64,000 nucleotides of DNA from an uncultured Victivallales bacterium (GCA_944390795.1 CALXRI010000013.1:1-64000); one strand, 5' to 3'; positions 50,266-60,789 are shown, counted from the first letter of the stretch. A program made the numbers and translations. Notes: generated by a model not told the origin, from the letters alone.

Positions 50266-53169
50266 ATGAGTTACTATTATTATGATTTCGATGCGGAAAG
50301 GCAGCTGCGGCCGTGGCGGGCGCTGGGACGGTCCGGGGACGTCTTTCAGCTTGAATGCACTTTCGAGTCAGGGGAGGGGGACTGGATGCTGCTCTGGGCG
50401 GACTGTCCCTGCGGGAGAAAATTTTCCCCGGAAGTCCTGAGCGTGAACGGCATTCCCGCCGCACCCGCGGAAAATGACTTCTACATCCGGGATCACGGCA
50501 TCCGCTACAGCCGGATGCTCCACACCGTATCCGGGATCAACAGGATCTCCTGTGAAGCGGCGTTCCCGCCGGACTGGAAAACGGAGGAGTTCGCGATGCA
50601 GCTGGTTCCCCTGTTCCCGGATGCGGAACGGGTGCGCGGACGCTTCGCCTGTCCCGTGTTTCCGCGGGAGGAGTATCCCCGGACGCCCGCGCCGTCCGTC
50701 GAAGGGTACCGCAAGGGGGCCGGACACAAGCTTGCTCCGGGACGTTTCGGAATGCTCAAGGGGGACGGTCTGCTGGATTGCGCCATGTCCCGTTTCGGCA
50801 AAGTGGACAAGATGTTTCTCTGCGGGCATCCCCGCTGGAAAAAGCCTTACGCATGGGCTTATTCCCTGCTGCAGGATCCCGCGGAACTGAGTCTGCCGGA
50901 CGAGGTGGACGTCAATGCGCTCCGCGTCTTCTGGAAACGCGGCGGAACGACTTATTCCTATTCGATCGCATTGCCGGGCATTGTGACGGAAAACAGTTCG
51001 GGTTCCCTGAAAATTTCACACCTTGAGTTTGCAGGCTCCTACCGGTATGTCATGACCGCCGGCGAGGTGTCCGCGCCGGACGACTTTTCCGGCGGCATGC
51101 CCGAAAACTGGCTGCTCCTTTTCGGCGCGGAGGAATACCCGGATGTTCCCCTGATGGTGATGCTGGACAGGAAACCCGCACGGATTGAGTTCAGGCGTCT
51201 GCCCGGCGGGCGTCTCTCCGAGGTTGTGTTCCACGGCTGTTCGCGGATGACGACGCTCACGCCGTTCGGGTTTGAAGGTCTGGAACCGGAGACGCCGGAG
51301 CATGTTCCGTTTCTGGAGGATGCCGTTTCACGGTGCCGTCTCTGGTCGCGCGCTCTTCTGGCTCTGCCGGTCGGATGCCGGGAATACTACCGGAATGATT
51401 ACGACGCGCGGAAGGTCCATATCGTGCAGTGTTTCGATTACAAGTTCTTTTCCGATGAATGGGGGACGCTTCCCCTTGAGCTCGCACCCCTGCCTCCCGC
51501 GCTCACCCTCTGCGGACAGGAGCTCCCCGAGGGGACAGCCGATTTCCGCTTCCCGACGAAATACGGATATCTGAAGGGGTATTTTTCGGATTCCAGCGCG
51601 TATTCCGTCGCCATGATGGAGACGATGCGCAAATATCCGCTCCGCGGAGAGAGTCCGGAAATTCCGGATCTGCTGCTGGAGGATCTCGACGAGTATCTGG
51701 AATTTGAATCCCGTTTCCCCTCCGGATGGCAGAGCTACGCGTATCCCGGGGCGGTTCTCGAGGGATACGCCTACGGATGCTCCATGGTGAACTTCATGCC
51801 GGAAAAGGCCGGGGAGACGATCCGGGGGGAGCTGCGGAAGCGTCTTCCCCTCGCATGCGATCCCGAACGGAAATATACGCTCCTCAAGACCGATCACGCC
51901 TATCTCTGGCGCACCGAACCGGACAAGGAGACGGTCTACCGCTACTATACCGATCCCGCCATGCCGAAAATGGAGATGTTCAATCTGTATGAACGGGTTG
52001 AACCCTATACCGGATGCCGCTATTACCTCTGCTATTTCAACTGCTGCCTGATTTCCGGCGGCCATATTGCCGAAGGAACCCGGAAGGAGGTTCTGGAATA
52101 TCCGCATCCATTTATGGAGAACGACTGGGGCGTCGGACTCACCCTGTATCTGATCTATACCGCGGCCCTTGCCTCCGGGGATTTCTCCGCTGTCAGGAAG
52201 CAATGGTCCGCCCTGAAGAAGATCTTCCTTTATTTTGACGTCTATCACGACTGGGCGTGCATGGGCGCCGGATACGCCGAGAAGGGGTGGACCTGGATCG
52301 AGGGCGCGAACTTCGGCGCGTTTCCCGCCATGATCAACATGGCGCGGACCGTCGGCGATCAGGAAACGGCGGAATTCTGCACGTATCTCGCGGCGAAAAT
52401 GCTGGCTCTGTGCGAGGCGAAATATCTTGCGGGACCTTATTTCGCACGTTTGTACCATGAGAAGCCCTGGTATGGGAACCGCTTTTTCCAGGAGGAGTAT
52501 TCGCCGGCCTGCAATTTCCAGTTCGTTCCCGCAGATCTTTCGGACAAAAGGGTGCAGCCGACCGGAATCTCCCTGCTGACGACCGATGCGATTTACCCGG
52601 AACTTTTCGAGTCTTTCCGCAAAACGATCCCGGAACCGCACCGCGACATGATCCTGCGCTACCGGGAGGCCCTGCTGGAAGGCGCCGCAGCCACGAACCG
52701 AGTCGAATTCAGTTATCTGCTGCTGAACAACACGCTGGACGAAACCGTGCCGGAACGCGAAATCCGCGAGGATATCGAACTGGCGATCCGGACCGGCCGC
52801 TTTCTGCGGGAGTGGCATGACATCAACCGCTTCGAGAACAGCCTTCCGAAGAACTATTTCAAGGCGCAGCTTTACGCCTGGCTGGAAATGCGGCGTCATC
52901 CGCTCTGGCTGGAGCACTGGCAGGACGTGTGCATCGAGGACGCCCGCTGGAACAGCGCGGAAGGAAAAGCCGTCCTCCGCATTGCGGCAACCGGAGAATC
53001 CGGCATGATCCGATGCGGCATCCGCAGGGAGCCGGAACGGATCGGATTTTCCGGCGGAAAGATGTCGTGGAAGAGCGGGGGAACGTTTCTTTTGATCGAG
53101 ACTGCGGGATCCGGAATCCTGACGCTTTCGTTCGGAAAACCGGCGGAAAATGCGGGTGCCCGCGTTTGA
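50266..53169 (+). CDS. Unrecognised large protein with helical toroid-like region
   Basis: A 967-residue protein, no signal peptide, starting MSYYYYDFDAERQLRPWRAL. The first 500 residues are beta-rich. From about 600 on, repeated helices with aromatic pockets appear: YPHPFMENDWGVGLTLYLIY, FDVYHDWACMGAGYAEKGW, WIEGANFGAFPAMINMARTV and LREWHDINRFENSLPKNYF. This recalls the six-hairpin (alpha/alpha)6 barrel of several glycosidases and lyases. No family assignment is possible by eye. It lies 63 bp after the preceding gene. Confidence 0.55.
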   Translation: MSYYYYDFDAERQLRPWRALGRSGDVFQLECTFESGEGDWMLLWADCPCGRKFSPEVLSVNGIPAAPAENDFYIRDHGIRYSRMLHTVSGINRISCEAAFPPDWKTEEFAMQLVPLFPDAERVRGRFACPVFPREEYPRTPAPSVEGYRKGAGHKLAPGRFGMLKGDGLLDCAMSRFGKVDKMFLCGHPRWKKPYAWAYSLLQDPAELSLPDEVDVNALRVFWKRGGTTYSYSIALPGIVTENSSGSLKISHLEFAGSYRYVMTAGEVSAPDDFSGGMPENWLLLFGAEEYPDVPLMVMLDRKPARIEFRRLPGGRLSEVVFHGCSRMTTLTPFGFEGLEPETPEHVPFLEDAVSRCRLWSRALLALPVGCREYYRNDYDARKVHIVQCFDYKFFSDEWGTLPLELAPLPPALTLCGQELPEGTADFRFPTKYGYLKGYFSDSSAYSVAMMETMRKYPLRGESPEIPDLLLEDLDEYLEFESRFPSGWQSYAYPGAVLEGYAYGCSMVNFMPEKAGETIRGELRKRLPLACDPERKYTLLKTDHAYLWRTEPDKETVYRYYTDPAMPKMEMFNLYERVEPYTGCRYYLCYFNCCLISGGHIAEGTRKEVLEYPHPFMENDWGVGLTLYLIYTAALASGDFSAVRKQWSALKKIFLYFDVYHDWACMGAGYAEKGWTWIEGANFGAFPAMINMARTVGDQETAEFCTYLAAKMLALCEAKYLAGPYFARLYHEKPWYGNRFFQEEYSPACNFQFVPADLSDKRVQPTGISLLTTDAIYPELFESFRKTIPEPHRDMILRYREALLEGAAATNRVEFSYLLLNNTLDETVPEREIREDIELAIRTGRFLREWHDINRFENSLPKNYFKAQLYAWLEMRRHPLWLEHWQDVCIEDARWNSAEGKAVLRIAATGESGMIRCGIRREPERIGFSGGKMSWKSGGTFLLIETAGSGILTLSFGKPAENAGARV

Positions 53170-53231
53170 CGGACATGAGAAGGGAATCCTGACGGGAGCG
53201 CGGGCGCATGCTGCCGCCTGACAGGAATTCA

Positions 53232-53249
53232 CCGGAGAGATTTCTCCGG
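53232..53249 (+). repeat. Perfect hairpin before the GH42 gene
   Basis: CCGGAGA (53232-53238), loop GATT, TCTCCGG (53243-53249). There is no T run, so it is not a normal terminator. It may protect or attenuate the mRNA in the 117-bp gap. Confidence 0.35.
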
Positions 53250-53286
53250 AGACGATACGGCATTTGACAAGAGGAGAGAATGCGTT

Positions 53287-55251
53287 ATGCTTGTGACAGG
53301 AACATCCTATTATCCGGAAGACTGGGATGCGGACCGGATTGCCGAAGATGCGGCGCTGATGCGGGAGGCCGGCATCTCGCTGGTCCGTGTCGGCGAATTC
53401 GCCTGGTCGCACATGGAGCGTTCGGACGGCGTTTTCACATTTGAATGGCTTCACGAGGCGTTCCGCATTTTTCAGGAAAACGGGCTCAAGGTCATTCTCT
53501 GCACGCCGACCGCGAGCGCGCCGCCGTGGCTGGTTCATGAGCATCCGGAGACGCTCCGATGCGACATGCACGGGCACCGCGCCTATCCCGGAGTCCGGGA
53601 ACACACCTGCTACTCCTCCGAAGCGTTCCTCCGCTGTTCCGCACGGATTGTCGAACAGATGGCGCGGGAATTCCGGGATTATCCCAACCTGTTCGCCTGG
53701 CAGGTGGACAACGAAATCGGCCAGTCGATCTTCCCCTATTGTTACTGCGATGCCTGCAGGGAGGGTTTCCGGAAGTTTCTCAAGCGGAAGTACGGAACGG
53801 TGGAGGCGCTTAACGAAGCGTGGGGCAACACCTTCTGGAGTCTGGAATATTCCGCCTGGGATCAGGTGGAGATCGGGGGACCGGATCTCCGGCTCAATCC
53901 GTCGCAGGTGCTTGACAGCCAGCTCTACCGCAGCCGCGCCATGTGCGATTTCACCATGATGCAGACGGATATCATCCGCAAATACTGCCCGGACACGATT
54001 GTCACGACCAACAATTATTCCCCGCTGGGAGACCGGCGGGAGGTCTACCGGAAGCTGGATGTCGCGTCCGGGGATTTCTACATCAATCCGCAGCACTCCC
54101 TTGGTGCCATGACCGCGATGTCCGACCGTTACCGCTGCTTCCGGCAGGGGACTCCCGCATGGCTGCTGGAGGTCGCCCCCGCCCCGTGGCGTCCCGGCCG
54201 GAATCTGCTCGGCTTTCTGCTGTGGCAGTTTCTTGCGAGGGGACAGGATGTTCAGGTCTATTTCCACTGGCGTTCCCATCGCGCGGGAAAGGAAAAGATC
54301 AATCCCGTCTTTCTCGGCTTCGGAAACAAAAAGACGGACTCCTTCCATCTTCTCAAAGCCGCAACGGAAGAGGCGCATGCGCTTCTGGACCGCTTCGGAA
54401 CTCTGCCGCAGCCGCTCTGCGAGGCCGCCGTTGTCAGCGATTACACTTCCGACTGGATTTTCATGCAGGGGGAATCCAGACGTTCCGCATGGATGAACGA
54501 CGGGCACGGCGCATTGCTGGAACTCGGTGTCAATTCGGACATTGTTTCGCCGGAAGACGATCTCTCCGGCTACAAACTGCTTGTCATTCCCGTTTATTCC
54601 CATTTCAGCGGATCCGCTGCGGACAAGCTCCGTTCTTTCATCGGAAACGGCGGCGTGGTCCTGATGAGCAGCCAGTCCGGCATCTACGACGCATATGCGA
54701 AATACATCGGGGAGCCGGGACCGGAGCATCTCCGGGACGTGTTCGGAATGGAGGTGGACACCGGCGTCACATTCCTGCTGGACCGCGATCCCGCCGCGCC
54801 GGACGAAATCGGCGGCACCGTGCGTTTCTCCGGATTTCTGGACGGCGAGGAGCTCTGCGGCATTGCCGACAAATGGATCGCCTCCATCGAAACGCTGGGG
54901 GCGGATGTGCCGCTGCGTTTCACGAATGCCATGTATCAGGGACAGCCGTTCATGACGGAGCATGAATACGGGAAAGGGTGCGCCATGTATTGCGGCGCCG
55001 CTCTGCTGGACCGCTCTTCCTACGGAAAAATTGTCCGGCACGCGGTCCGGCGGGCCGGAATCCGGACGCTGGAGCTGCCGGAAGGAGTGGAGGTCATTGC
55101 CCGCGGTCCTGTCACGTTTGTGTTCAACTACAGCGTGAACCCGGCGGTCTTTGATCTGCCGCTGAAGGGCCGTTCCCTGTCGGACGGCGGATTGGAAAAC
55201 GGGCATTTTGAACTTCCCCCGTTTGGATACCGTGTAATTGAAAGAGAATGA
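53287..55251 (+). CDS. Glycoside hydrolase family 42 beta-galactosidase
   Basis: A 654-residue GH42 enzyme cleaving terminal beta-galactosides. The barrel starts VTGTSYYPEDWDADRIAEDA and continues REAGISLVRVGEFAWSHME and VILCTPTASAPPWLVHEHPE. The acid/base is E143 in WQVDNEIGQS, and the nucleophile is likely E295 in WLLEVAPAPW. The zinc-type cysteines appear in YCYCDACREGF. A trimerisation-type domain (DLSGYKLLVIPVYSHFSGSA) and a small beta C-terminal domain follow. No signal peptide. GAGGAGAGAATGCGTT precedes the start. Confidence 0.93.
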   Translation: MLVTGTSYYPEDWDADRIAEDAALMREAGISLVRVGEFAWSHMERSDGVFTFEWLHEAFRIFQENGLKVILCTPTASAPPWLVHEHPETLRCDMHGHRAYPGVREHTCYSSEAFLRCSARIVEQMAREFRDYPNLFAWQVDNEIGQSIFPYCYCDACREGFRKFLKRKYGTVEALNEAWGNTFWSLEYSAWDQVEIGGPDLRLNPSQVLDSQLYRSRAMCDFTMMQTDIIRKYCPDTIVTTNNYSPLGDRREVYRKLDVASGDFYINPQHSLGAMTAMSDRYRCFRQGTPAWLLEVAPAPWRPGRNLLGFLLWQFLARGQDVQVYFHWRSHRAGKEKINPVFLGFGNKKTDSFHLLKAATEEAHALLDRFGTLPQPLCEAAVVSDYTSDWIFMQGESRRSAWMNDGHGALLELGVNSDIVSPEDDLSGYKLLVIPVYSHFSGSAADKLRSFIGNGGVVLMSSQSGIYDAYAKYIGEPGPEHLRDVFGMEVDTGVTFLLDRDPAAPDEIGGTVRFSGFLDGEELCGIADKWIASIETLGADVPLRFTNAMYQGQPFMTEHEYGKGCAMYCGAALLDRSSYGKIVRHAVRRAGIRTLELPEGVEVIARGPVTFVFNYSVNPAVFDLPLKGRSLSDGGLENGHFELPPFGYRVIERE

Positions 55252-55371
55252 ATCATGAATAACGGCGAGGCGGAGAAATGAAAGGAGTCATTCCATTTAT
55301 GCGCTGTGGAATGAAGCCGGGGGCCGCCCGCGCAACGCACAACCGGGAAAATAAAAAAGGAGGATGAAATC

Positions 55372-56175
55372 ATGAAGAGAAAAAGAGAGTCAGGAGGGGA
55401 TTCCCGCCGTTCCGGACGGGGAATTTCGGGAAACGGTTTCACTTTAATTGAGCTCCTGGTTGTGATTGCGATTATTGCGATTCTGGCGGGAATGCTTCTG
55501 CCCGCACTGAAAATGGCGAAGGAAAAGGCGCATACGGTCTCGTGCCTTTCCCAGATCCGCCAGATGGTTCTCGGCGGCTGCCATCAATATGCGGCGGATT
55601 ACAACGACTGGATTTTCGGCTCCCGGTATCCGTTCCTGGACTCCGGTTCGAGCGACAAGTTCACTGCTGATACATCATGGATCGGCCGTCTCGGCAGCAG
55701 AAAGGACAATCCTTACGCACTCGGTTATCTCAAAATCACCACCTACAACACGCTGCAGAAGGGGTTCGGAGCCTGCCCCGCCGGAACCGGCTGCACAGCG
55801 GAAAACGGCACTCCGTGTCTGGGTGTCAATTACTCCATCAATCTCTGGCTTTCCAAACCCAACGGCAGTGTAACCAATATTACCGGGGCGAAATCCCTGA
55901 TTGCGGAGGTGAATGGAGTCACACCGAACATTCTGAAACTTTCCACTGTCGCATATCCTGCCCGTGTCGCCTGGATTTTTGACACTCCCGGCTATGTCTC
56001 GGAGACTCCGCTGCTCTGTCATCCGAATTTCAGCTTCAACGCCGGACTGCTTGACGGACATGCCGCGACATACCAGAGAAACATCTTTACTGCAGGCAAT
56101 GTCAATTATGCTCTGAAGCAGGTCACGGACTGGACATACAAGTCTAAAATGAATTTCGAGCCGTTCATCAAATAA
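55372..56175 (+). CDS. Pseudopilin-like protein (first module)
   Basis: A 267-residue protein. After a basic 20-residue leader, [20 protein letters not shown] gives a classical prepilin peptidase site (Gly before Phe) and pseudopilin helix, then [19 protein letters not shown]. The body has [19 protein letters not shown], and the end has [18 protein letters not shown], the DGH ending. AAAGGAGGATG precedes the ATG. The next gene, an exported LamG/GH123-like enzyme, starts 14 bp later; the same gene pair recurs at 60.9 kb. Confidence 0.88.
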   Translation: MKRKRESGGDSRRSGRGISGNGFTLIELLVVIAIIAILAGMLLPALKMAKEKAHTVSCLSQIRQMVLGGCHQYAADYNDWIFGSRYPFLDSGSSDKFTADTSWIGRLGSRKDNPYALGYLKITTYNTLQKGFGACPAGTGCTAENGTPCLGVNYSINLWLSKPNGSVTNITGAKSLIAEVNGVTPNILKLSTVAYPARVAWIFDTPGYVSETPLLCHPNFSFNAGLLDGHAATYQRNIFTAGNVNYALKQVTDWTYKSKMNFEPFIK

Positions 56176-56189
56176 GGAAAGGAAGTGGA

Positions 56190-58847
56190 ATGAAGAGAGG
56201 TTCATGGAAGAGTGTTTTTGCCTTGCCGCTGCTTTTGTCGGCGGGCGCCTGGTGCGCCGATCGCCCGCAGGCGGTCTTTGAGACGGATTTTCAGGTGGAT
56301 GCGAAGGGCGGAGTCATCGACAACGTCTCTCCCGCATCTCCCGGAAGGATCATCGGCGGAAAGGTGGCGATTCTGGATACGGAAATCGGGCGGGCTGCAA
56401 AGTTTGAGGCAAAACCCGGAATCCGGATTGAATTTCCGGATACGGAAAAAATCCGCACGCCGGAAACGTTCACATTTTCTGCGTGGTTCCGGATCGACGA
56501 CTATCCGGACGGCGCAGGCGAGCGCTCCCGGCGCTGTTACGGCTTCCTCTGCCGGGGCTGGCGTTTCTACGGCATCATCAGCCACGAAGGGAAAATACAG
56601 GGAAATGCGCTCCAGCGTTATCCGCTCAACGGCCCCGTGAAGCAGGCCGTCCCGGGAGATTGGATGCATTTCGCCTATACGTATTCCGTGGGGGAAAAGC
56701 GTTACGAACTGTTCATCAACGGGCGGAAAGTCGCCGCAAAGAGCGCGAACTGGAAAAAGGAATCCCCCGTTCCCGTTGATTTCAAGGAGGGATTGTATTT
56801 CGGCTCGGTCAAGGGATTCTGGCCTTTCAAGGGCATGGTCGGACGCACGAGACTGTATGCGGAAGCGCTGTCCGGAGAGCAGATTGCCGCCTCCGAGCAG
56901 GATCTGGTGCGGAAGCAGCTTCTCGGACTGAAAAAGGAGCTTGCGGGAGTGGAGAATTCCGATGCGCTTGCAGATAGAATCGAAAACCTGCTCCGGCTTG
57001 CCGTGATCCCCATTCACGAGCTGGAGCGCTGCCGCAGGGAATGGAAAAGCATCTGCGACATGAGTTCCCTCCGGCACAGCGGAAAGGCGGCAAATGAATT
57101 TTACGCATACAGCATCGTCGACCCGATGGGAGCGGAGACCTTCACGCTGGATACGCCGCTTCCCTCGGAGGGGCTCAACGGGAAACTCCTGATCCTGGCT
57201 GCGCGGAACGAGTATGAGCCGGCGTCCTTTCTTCTCCGCCCGCTGAAGGACATCCCCCGCTTTCTTCCCGTTGCGGAGGATCTGAGGAGCAAAGAGGGGA
57301 ATACGCTTCCGGCGTCCGCGCTTGACATCCGTCTGGTCAAGGTCATGGTGGCCTGCGGAAGTTACAACCGCGGTCCCGGCGCGCTGCGGACGCTGCAGCC
57401 TCTTGCCCTGCTTTACGACGACGCTTTGGTCCGCGTCGATCCGGAGGCCATGCACAACTATATCCGCCTCAGTTTTCCGGACGGGGAGAAATATATCTGC
57501 ATCAGCGACGAAAAGGGCGGTCCGAACGGCCGTCAGCTTTCCGCTAGGAAATATCCGATCCGTGATGCGAAAACGCTTCAGGCGCTCGATTTGAAGTCCG
57601 GCGTCAACCAGCAGTTCTGGATCACGCTGAAAACGGAAAAAGACACAAAACCGGGACTTTATGAATCCCGCATCCGGCTTACTTCCGGAGGAAAGACGAT
57701 CGGGGCGATTCCGCTCAAGGTGAGAGTGCTCCCGTTCGAACTGCCCGAACCGAAGACCAACTACGATCTCTCCCGCCCTTTTCAGGTCAGCACCTACTAT
57801 TTCAACACCATGGTGGACAAGGGCGACGGAACCGTCGGCTGCGGCAGGCGGACCGTTGCGCAGACCCGCGCCGATCTTCAGAACATGTATGCGCACGGCG
57901 TGCGTCTGCCGACGACGATCATGGCGTTCAGCTTTCCCGCCGTCTATCCGCCCTGGAACAAAAAATATCCGCACGGCACACCGAAACCGGATCCCACGGA
58001 GGAGGAACTGGAACTGAACCGGAAACGTTTCCGGCTTCTGAAAGAGGTCGGGATGTGGACGAAGCCGCTGCTTCTCCACACAGGGGGCAATTTCGGATAC
58101 CGTGAATTCTATGACCGGAAACGCGATTTCGCGAATCTGAAGGAGATCGTCGCGAAGACGCTGGATTTCTGCCGGAAGGAACTCGGGCACCGGGATGTCA
58201 TTTCCTATGCCGTGGACGAGGCGGAAGGAGACCGCATCAAAGCCCAGTATCCGGTCTGGGAGGATATGACGAAACTCGGCGCGAAGATTTTTGTCACGGC
58301 CAAACCGGAGAATCTTCATCTGCTTGCGGGGCGCGGAATCTCCGTCATCAACTTCTGCCACAAGCCGGACAGGAAAACCGCCGAGGCTGTGCACAAGGAC
58401 AATGCCCTCGTCTGGAAATACGCCAATCCCTTCCCCACGCCGGGAAGGAACGACAAGGCGGCGGTCCACCGGCTCAACTACGGTCTTCAGCTCTATTTCA
58501 CGGATCATGACGGGGTCTGCTCCTACAGCTTCAACCATTACGGCGCGCAGCTGGGATGGAACACCTTCGGGCACGGAACCGGATGCATCTATGTCTTTCC
58601 GACGGCCGACGGCGTGGTGGACACCCCCGCCTGGGAGGGACACCGGGAGGGAACCGACGACATCCGCTATGCGACCCGGCTCCGGCTGGAAATCGTCCGC
58701 GCCGCGAAAGGCGACGCCCGCCGCCGTGCCCTTGCGGAGGAGGCCGCCGCATTTCTGGATTCGCTCAATCCGCACAGCGCCGAATTCGATCCGCGGAACG
58801 TCCGCTGGCGGATCATTGACAAAACACTCGATCTGATGAACCAGTAA
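56190..58847 (+). CDS. Exported LamG-GH123-like glycoside hydrolase
   Basis: An 885-residue exported protein (signal KSVFALPLLLSAGAWCADR). Residues about 25-240 are a LamG-type beta sandwich (VFETDFQVDAKGGVIDN, ELFINGRKVAAKS). The rest resembles DUF4091/GH123 proteins: LLILAARNEYEPASFLLRPL, ALLYDDALVRVD, EPKTNYDLSRPFQVSTYYFN, LHTGGNFGYREFYD, the Asp-Glu pair in SYAVDEAEGD and a C-terminal WEGHREGTDDIRYATRL. In GH123 an adjacent Asp-Glu pair gives substrate-assisted hydrolysis of N-acetylgalactosaminides. Related to the partial gene at the window edge. Confidence 0.82.
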   Translation: MKRGSWKSVFALPLLLSAGAWCADRPQAVFETDFQVDAKGGVIDNVSPASPGRIIGGKVAILDTEIGRAAKFEAKPGIRIEFPDTEKIRTPETFTFSAWFRIDDYPDGAGERSRRCYGFLCRGWRFYGIISHEGKIQGNALQRYPLNGPVKQAVPGDWMHFAYTYSVGEKRYELFINGRKVAAKSANWKKESPVPVDFKEGLYFGSVKGFWPFKGMVGRTRLYAEALSGEQIAASEQDLVRKQLLGLKKELAGVENSDALADRIENLLRLAVIPIHELERCRREWKSICDMSSLRHSGKAANEFYAYSIVDPMGAETFTLDTPLPSEGLNGKLLILAARNEYEPASFLLRPLKDIPRFLPVAEDLRSKEGNTLPASALDIRLVKVMVACGSYNRGPGALRTLQPLALLYDDALVRVDPEAMHNYIRLSFPDGEKYICISDEKGGPNGRQLSARKYPIRDAKTLQALDLKSGVNQQFWITLKTEKDTKPGLYESRIRLTSGGKTIGAIPLKVRVLPFELPEPKTNYDLSRPFQVSTYYFNTMVDKGDGTVGCGRRTVAQTRADLQNMYAHGVRLPTTIMAFSFPAVYPPWNKKYPHGTPKPDPTEEELELNRKRFRLLKEVGMWTKPLLLHTGGNFGYREFYDRKRDFANLKEIVAKTLDFCRKELGHRDVISYAVDEAEGDRIKAQYPVWEDMTKLGAKIFVTAKPENLHLLAGRGISVINFCHKPDRKTAEAVHKDNALVWKYANPFPTPGRNDKAAVHRLNYGLQLYFTDHDGVCSYSFNHYGAQLGWNTFGHGTGCIYVFPTADGVVDTPAWEGHREGTDDIRYATRLRLEIVRAAKGDARRRALAEEAAAFLDSLNPHSAEFDPRNVRWRIIDKTLDLMNQ

Positions 58848-58865
58848 GAAAGGATGAATTTCCAG

Positions 58866-59795
58866 ATGAAACATTTCCTGATTCTTGGCGCCTGTCTTGC
58901 CGCCGCCGCGCTTCAGGCGCAGAAGTATGAAGCCTCCTATTCGCCAGTCACGCCGAAGATGGACGGAATCGTGGCGCAGGACCCCGCATGGGAAAAAATC
59001 CCGTGGACAACCGAACGCTTCCGTGTTTTCAAAACCGGCGCTCCCGCTGCGGTTGAAACGCGCTTCAAGGCGCTTTACACCGATGACGCTCTCTATCTGG
59101 CGTTTGAATGCATGGAGCCGCAAATGGACAAGCTCAGGCCTGAGGTCAATGCGGACGAGTTCTGGAACTTCGACGTTCTGGAATTCTTTCTGTTCCCGCG
59201 CAGGGGAGAGCTCATGCATCTTGCTGTGAGCTCAAGCGGACTGACCAATCAGGAGATGCCGGGGACGGTGACGAAACGCACCAATTTCATGACCGCCTGG
59301 CAGGGAGCTTCGAAGAGGCTTGCGGACCGCTGGACCAGCGAAGTGTGCTTTCCCTTCTATCTCCTCGGCCTTGCGCCGGACGTCCGGGCTGTGGAACTCC
59401 CCTTCACCGTGAGCCGCTACGCGACTCCGAGCCGCCAGTACAGCTCCTGGACGTATCAGAAGGAGACTCTGAAGTCCACGGAGTATTACGGCCGGATCCT
59501 GTTCCGCCCGGCTCCCCGCGAACGCTCCGCCATGATCCGCCGTTCGCTTGTCAGCCCCCACTGGCTTTCGCTTGTCGGCCGCTGGAGCACCATCCGGCGT
59601 GATCCTTCCTGGAAACCGATTCTGTCCGAAAACCGGGAGACGATGCTTGCCATCGAAAAAATCTATGCCGTTCCCGCCGATTATCCGGAACACTCCCTGG
59701 AACTTGCGGAACTCATGGCGAAGATCGAGAAGCTTGCGGAGAAAAAAGCGCAGACGGAAGAACGGCGCATGATGAAGCGTTTCTTCGAGGAATAA
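58866..59795 (+). CDS. Exported CBM9-like carbohydrate-binding protein
   Basis: A 309-residue exported protein (signal KHFLILGACLAAAALQAQ). A family 9-like carbohydrate-binding domain follows: VTPKMDGIVAQDPAWEKIPW, RFKALYTDDALYLAFECMEP, FWNFDVLEFFLFPRRGELM and a C-terminal SYRQ-free helical tail rich in Lys and Glu (KIEKLAEKKAQTEERR). No catalytic domain. AAAGG stands about 10 bases before the ATG at 58866; an ATG at 58854 touches it. It follows the GH123-like gene by 18 bp and may tether or guide it on substrate. Confidence 0.78.
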   Translation: MKHFLILGACLAAAALQAQKYEASYSPVTPKMDGIVAQDPAWEKIPWTTERFRVFKTGAPAAVETRFKALYTDDALYLAFECMEPQMDKLRPEVNADEFWNFDVLEFFLFPRRGELMHLAVSSSGLTNQEMPGTVTKRTNFMTAWQGASKRLADRWTSEVCFPFYLLGLAPDVRAVELPFTVSRYATPSRQYSSWTYQKETLKSTEYYGRILFRPAPRERSAMIRRSLVSPHWLSLVGRWSTIRRDPSWKPILSENRETMLAIEKIYAVPADYPEHSLELAELMAKIEKLAEKKAQTEERRMMKRFFEE

Positions 59796-59827
59796 TGATC
59801 GGCGCTTCCGGATTCCCCCGGTCTCTT

Positions 59828-60721
59828 TCACTGTTTGACCGCTTCCAGGGAGCGCAGAAAACGGCTCGGCGAAACGCCGAAATGACGTTTGAATTCCCGT
59901 GAGAAAAACGCCGGATTCTTATAGCCGCACTCCTCCGCGATGACGGAAACTGGAAGCGATTCGGAGAGCAGCAGATCCCGGGCGTATTCCATGCGTTTCC
60001 GAATGACGAACCGCATCGGGGGCATGCCGATGGAGTCGATGAAACGCTGGTTCAGCGTGCGGATGTTGATGCCGCAGCGTTCCGCAAGCGTGTCCAGCGT
60101 GTATTCCGCGTTCGGATTCGCCGTGATCTGGGAGATCAGGGCCCAGAGCGAAAGCCTGCCCGGATTGATCCGGTGCTGGCGGCCGATTTCTGTCAGGAGG
60201 CGGTAGGCCTGCGTGGAGAGCTCATACTGCTGATAAGGGTGCCCATTGACGCAGAGTTCCCGGATGACATGATAGATTTCCATGACGCGCTCCGGATCAT
60301 GCAGCTGGATCACCGCGTTTTCCACCAGGTAGTCGTGGTTGCAGAGGAGCGATACGATGCTTCCCCGTTCGATGGTCACCACCAGTTTCCGGAGCGCTTC
60401 GTCCTTCTCCGCATACACATGGGCGGAGCGGGAGGCCTGAATGATGAAAAACGAACCCCGGGAAAGCGGATACTCCCCGTCGCTCCGCTGAAGTCTTCCC
60501 CGTCCGCTTACGATCATTTCCAGGGAATACGTTGTAAAATGCCGGTTCGCCAGATTCATATGCGTTTTTCCTCCGGGAAACAGGCAGGATTCCCCGTAGG
60601 CGTGAATGTAAAGGGCGTTCTGCTGGAACTGCGGAGTCAGGCGGGTGTCCACATAAAAAAGCTCATCATAATCTCCCGACTGATTTCTCTGCTTCCGGAA
60701 TGTGTTCTGCTGCTTTTTCAT
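59828..60721 (-). CDS. AraC family regulator, second paralogue
   Basis: A 297-residue regulator. The sensing domain includes NALYIHAYGESCLFPGGKTH and FTTYSLEMIVSGRGRLQRS. The DNA-binding part includes DTLAERCGINIRTLNQRFID and IAEECGYKNPAFFSREFKRH. It is paralogous to the regulator at 40873-41796. GGGATGGAGAAAG precedes the start at 60721; longer frames have no site. It is divergent from the second pseudopilin/GH123 module and converges with the CBM9-like gene. Confidence 0.9.
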   Translation of the reverse strand: MKKQQNTFRKQRNQSGDYDELFYVDTRLTPQFQQNALYIHAYGESCLFPGGKTHMNLANRHFTTYSLEMIVSGRGRLQRSDGEYPLSRGSFFIIQASRSAHVYAEKDEALRKLVVTIERGSIVSLLCNHDYLVENAVIQLHDPERVMEIYHVIRELCVNGHPYQQYELSTQAYRLLTEIGRQHRINPGRLSLWALISQITANPNAEYTLDTLAERCGINIRTLNQRFIDSIGMPPMRFVIRKRMEYARDLLLSESLPVSVIAEECGYKNPAFFSREFKRHFGVSPSRFLRSLEAVKQ

Positions 60722-60789
60722 CTTTCTCCATCCCTGTTTCCCTGTAAGATAGCATCCGTTTTCCAAAATTCCAGAGATGCCGGAAAACA

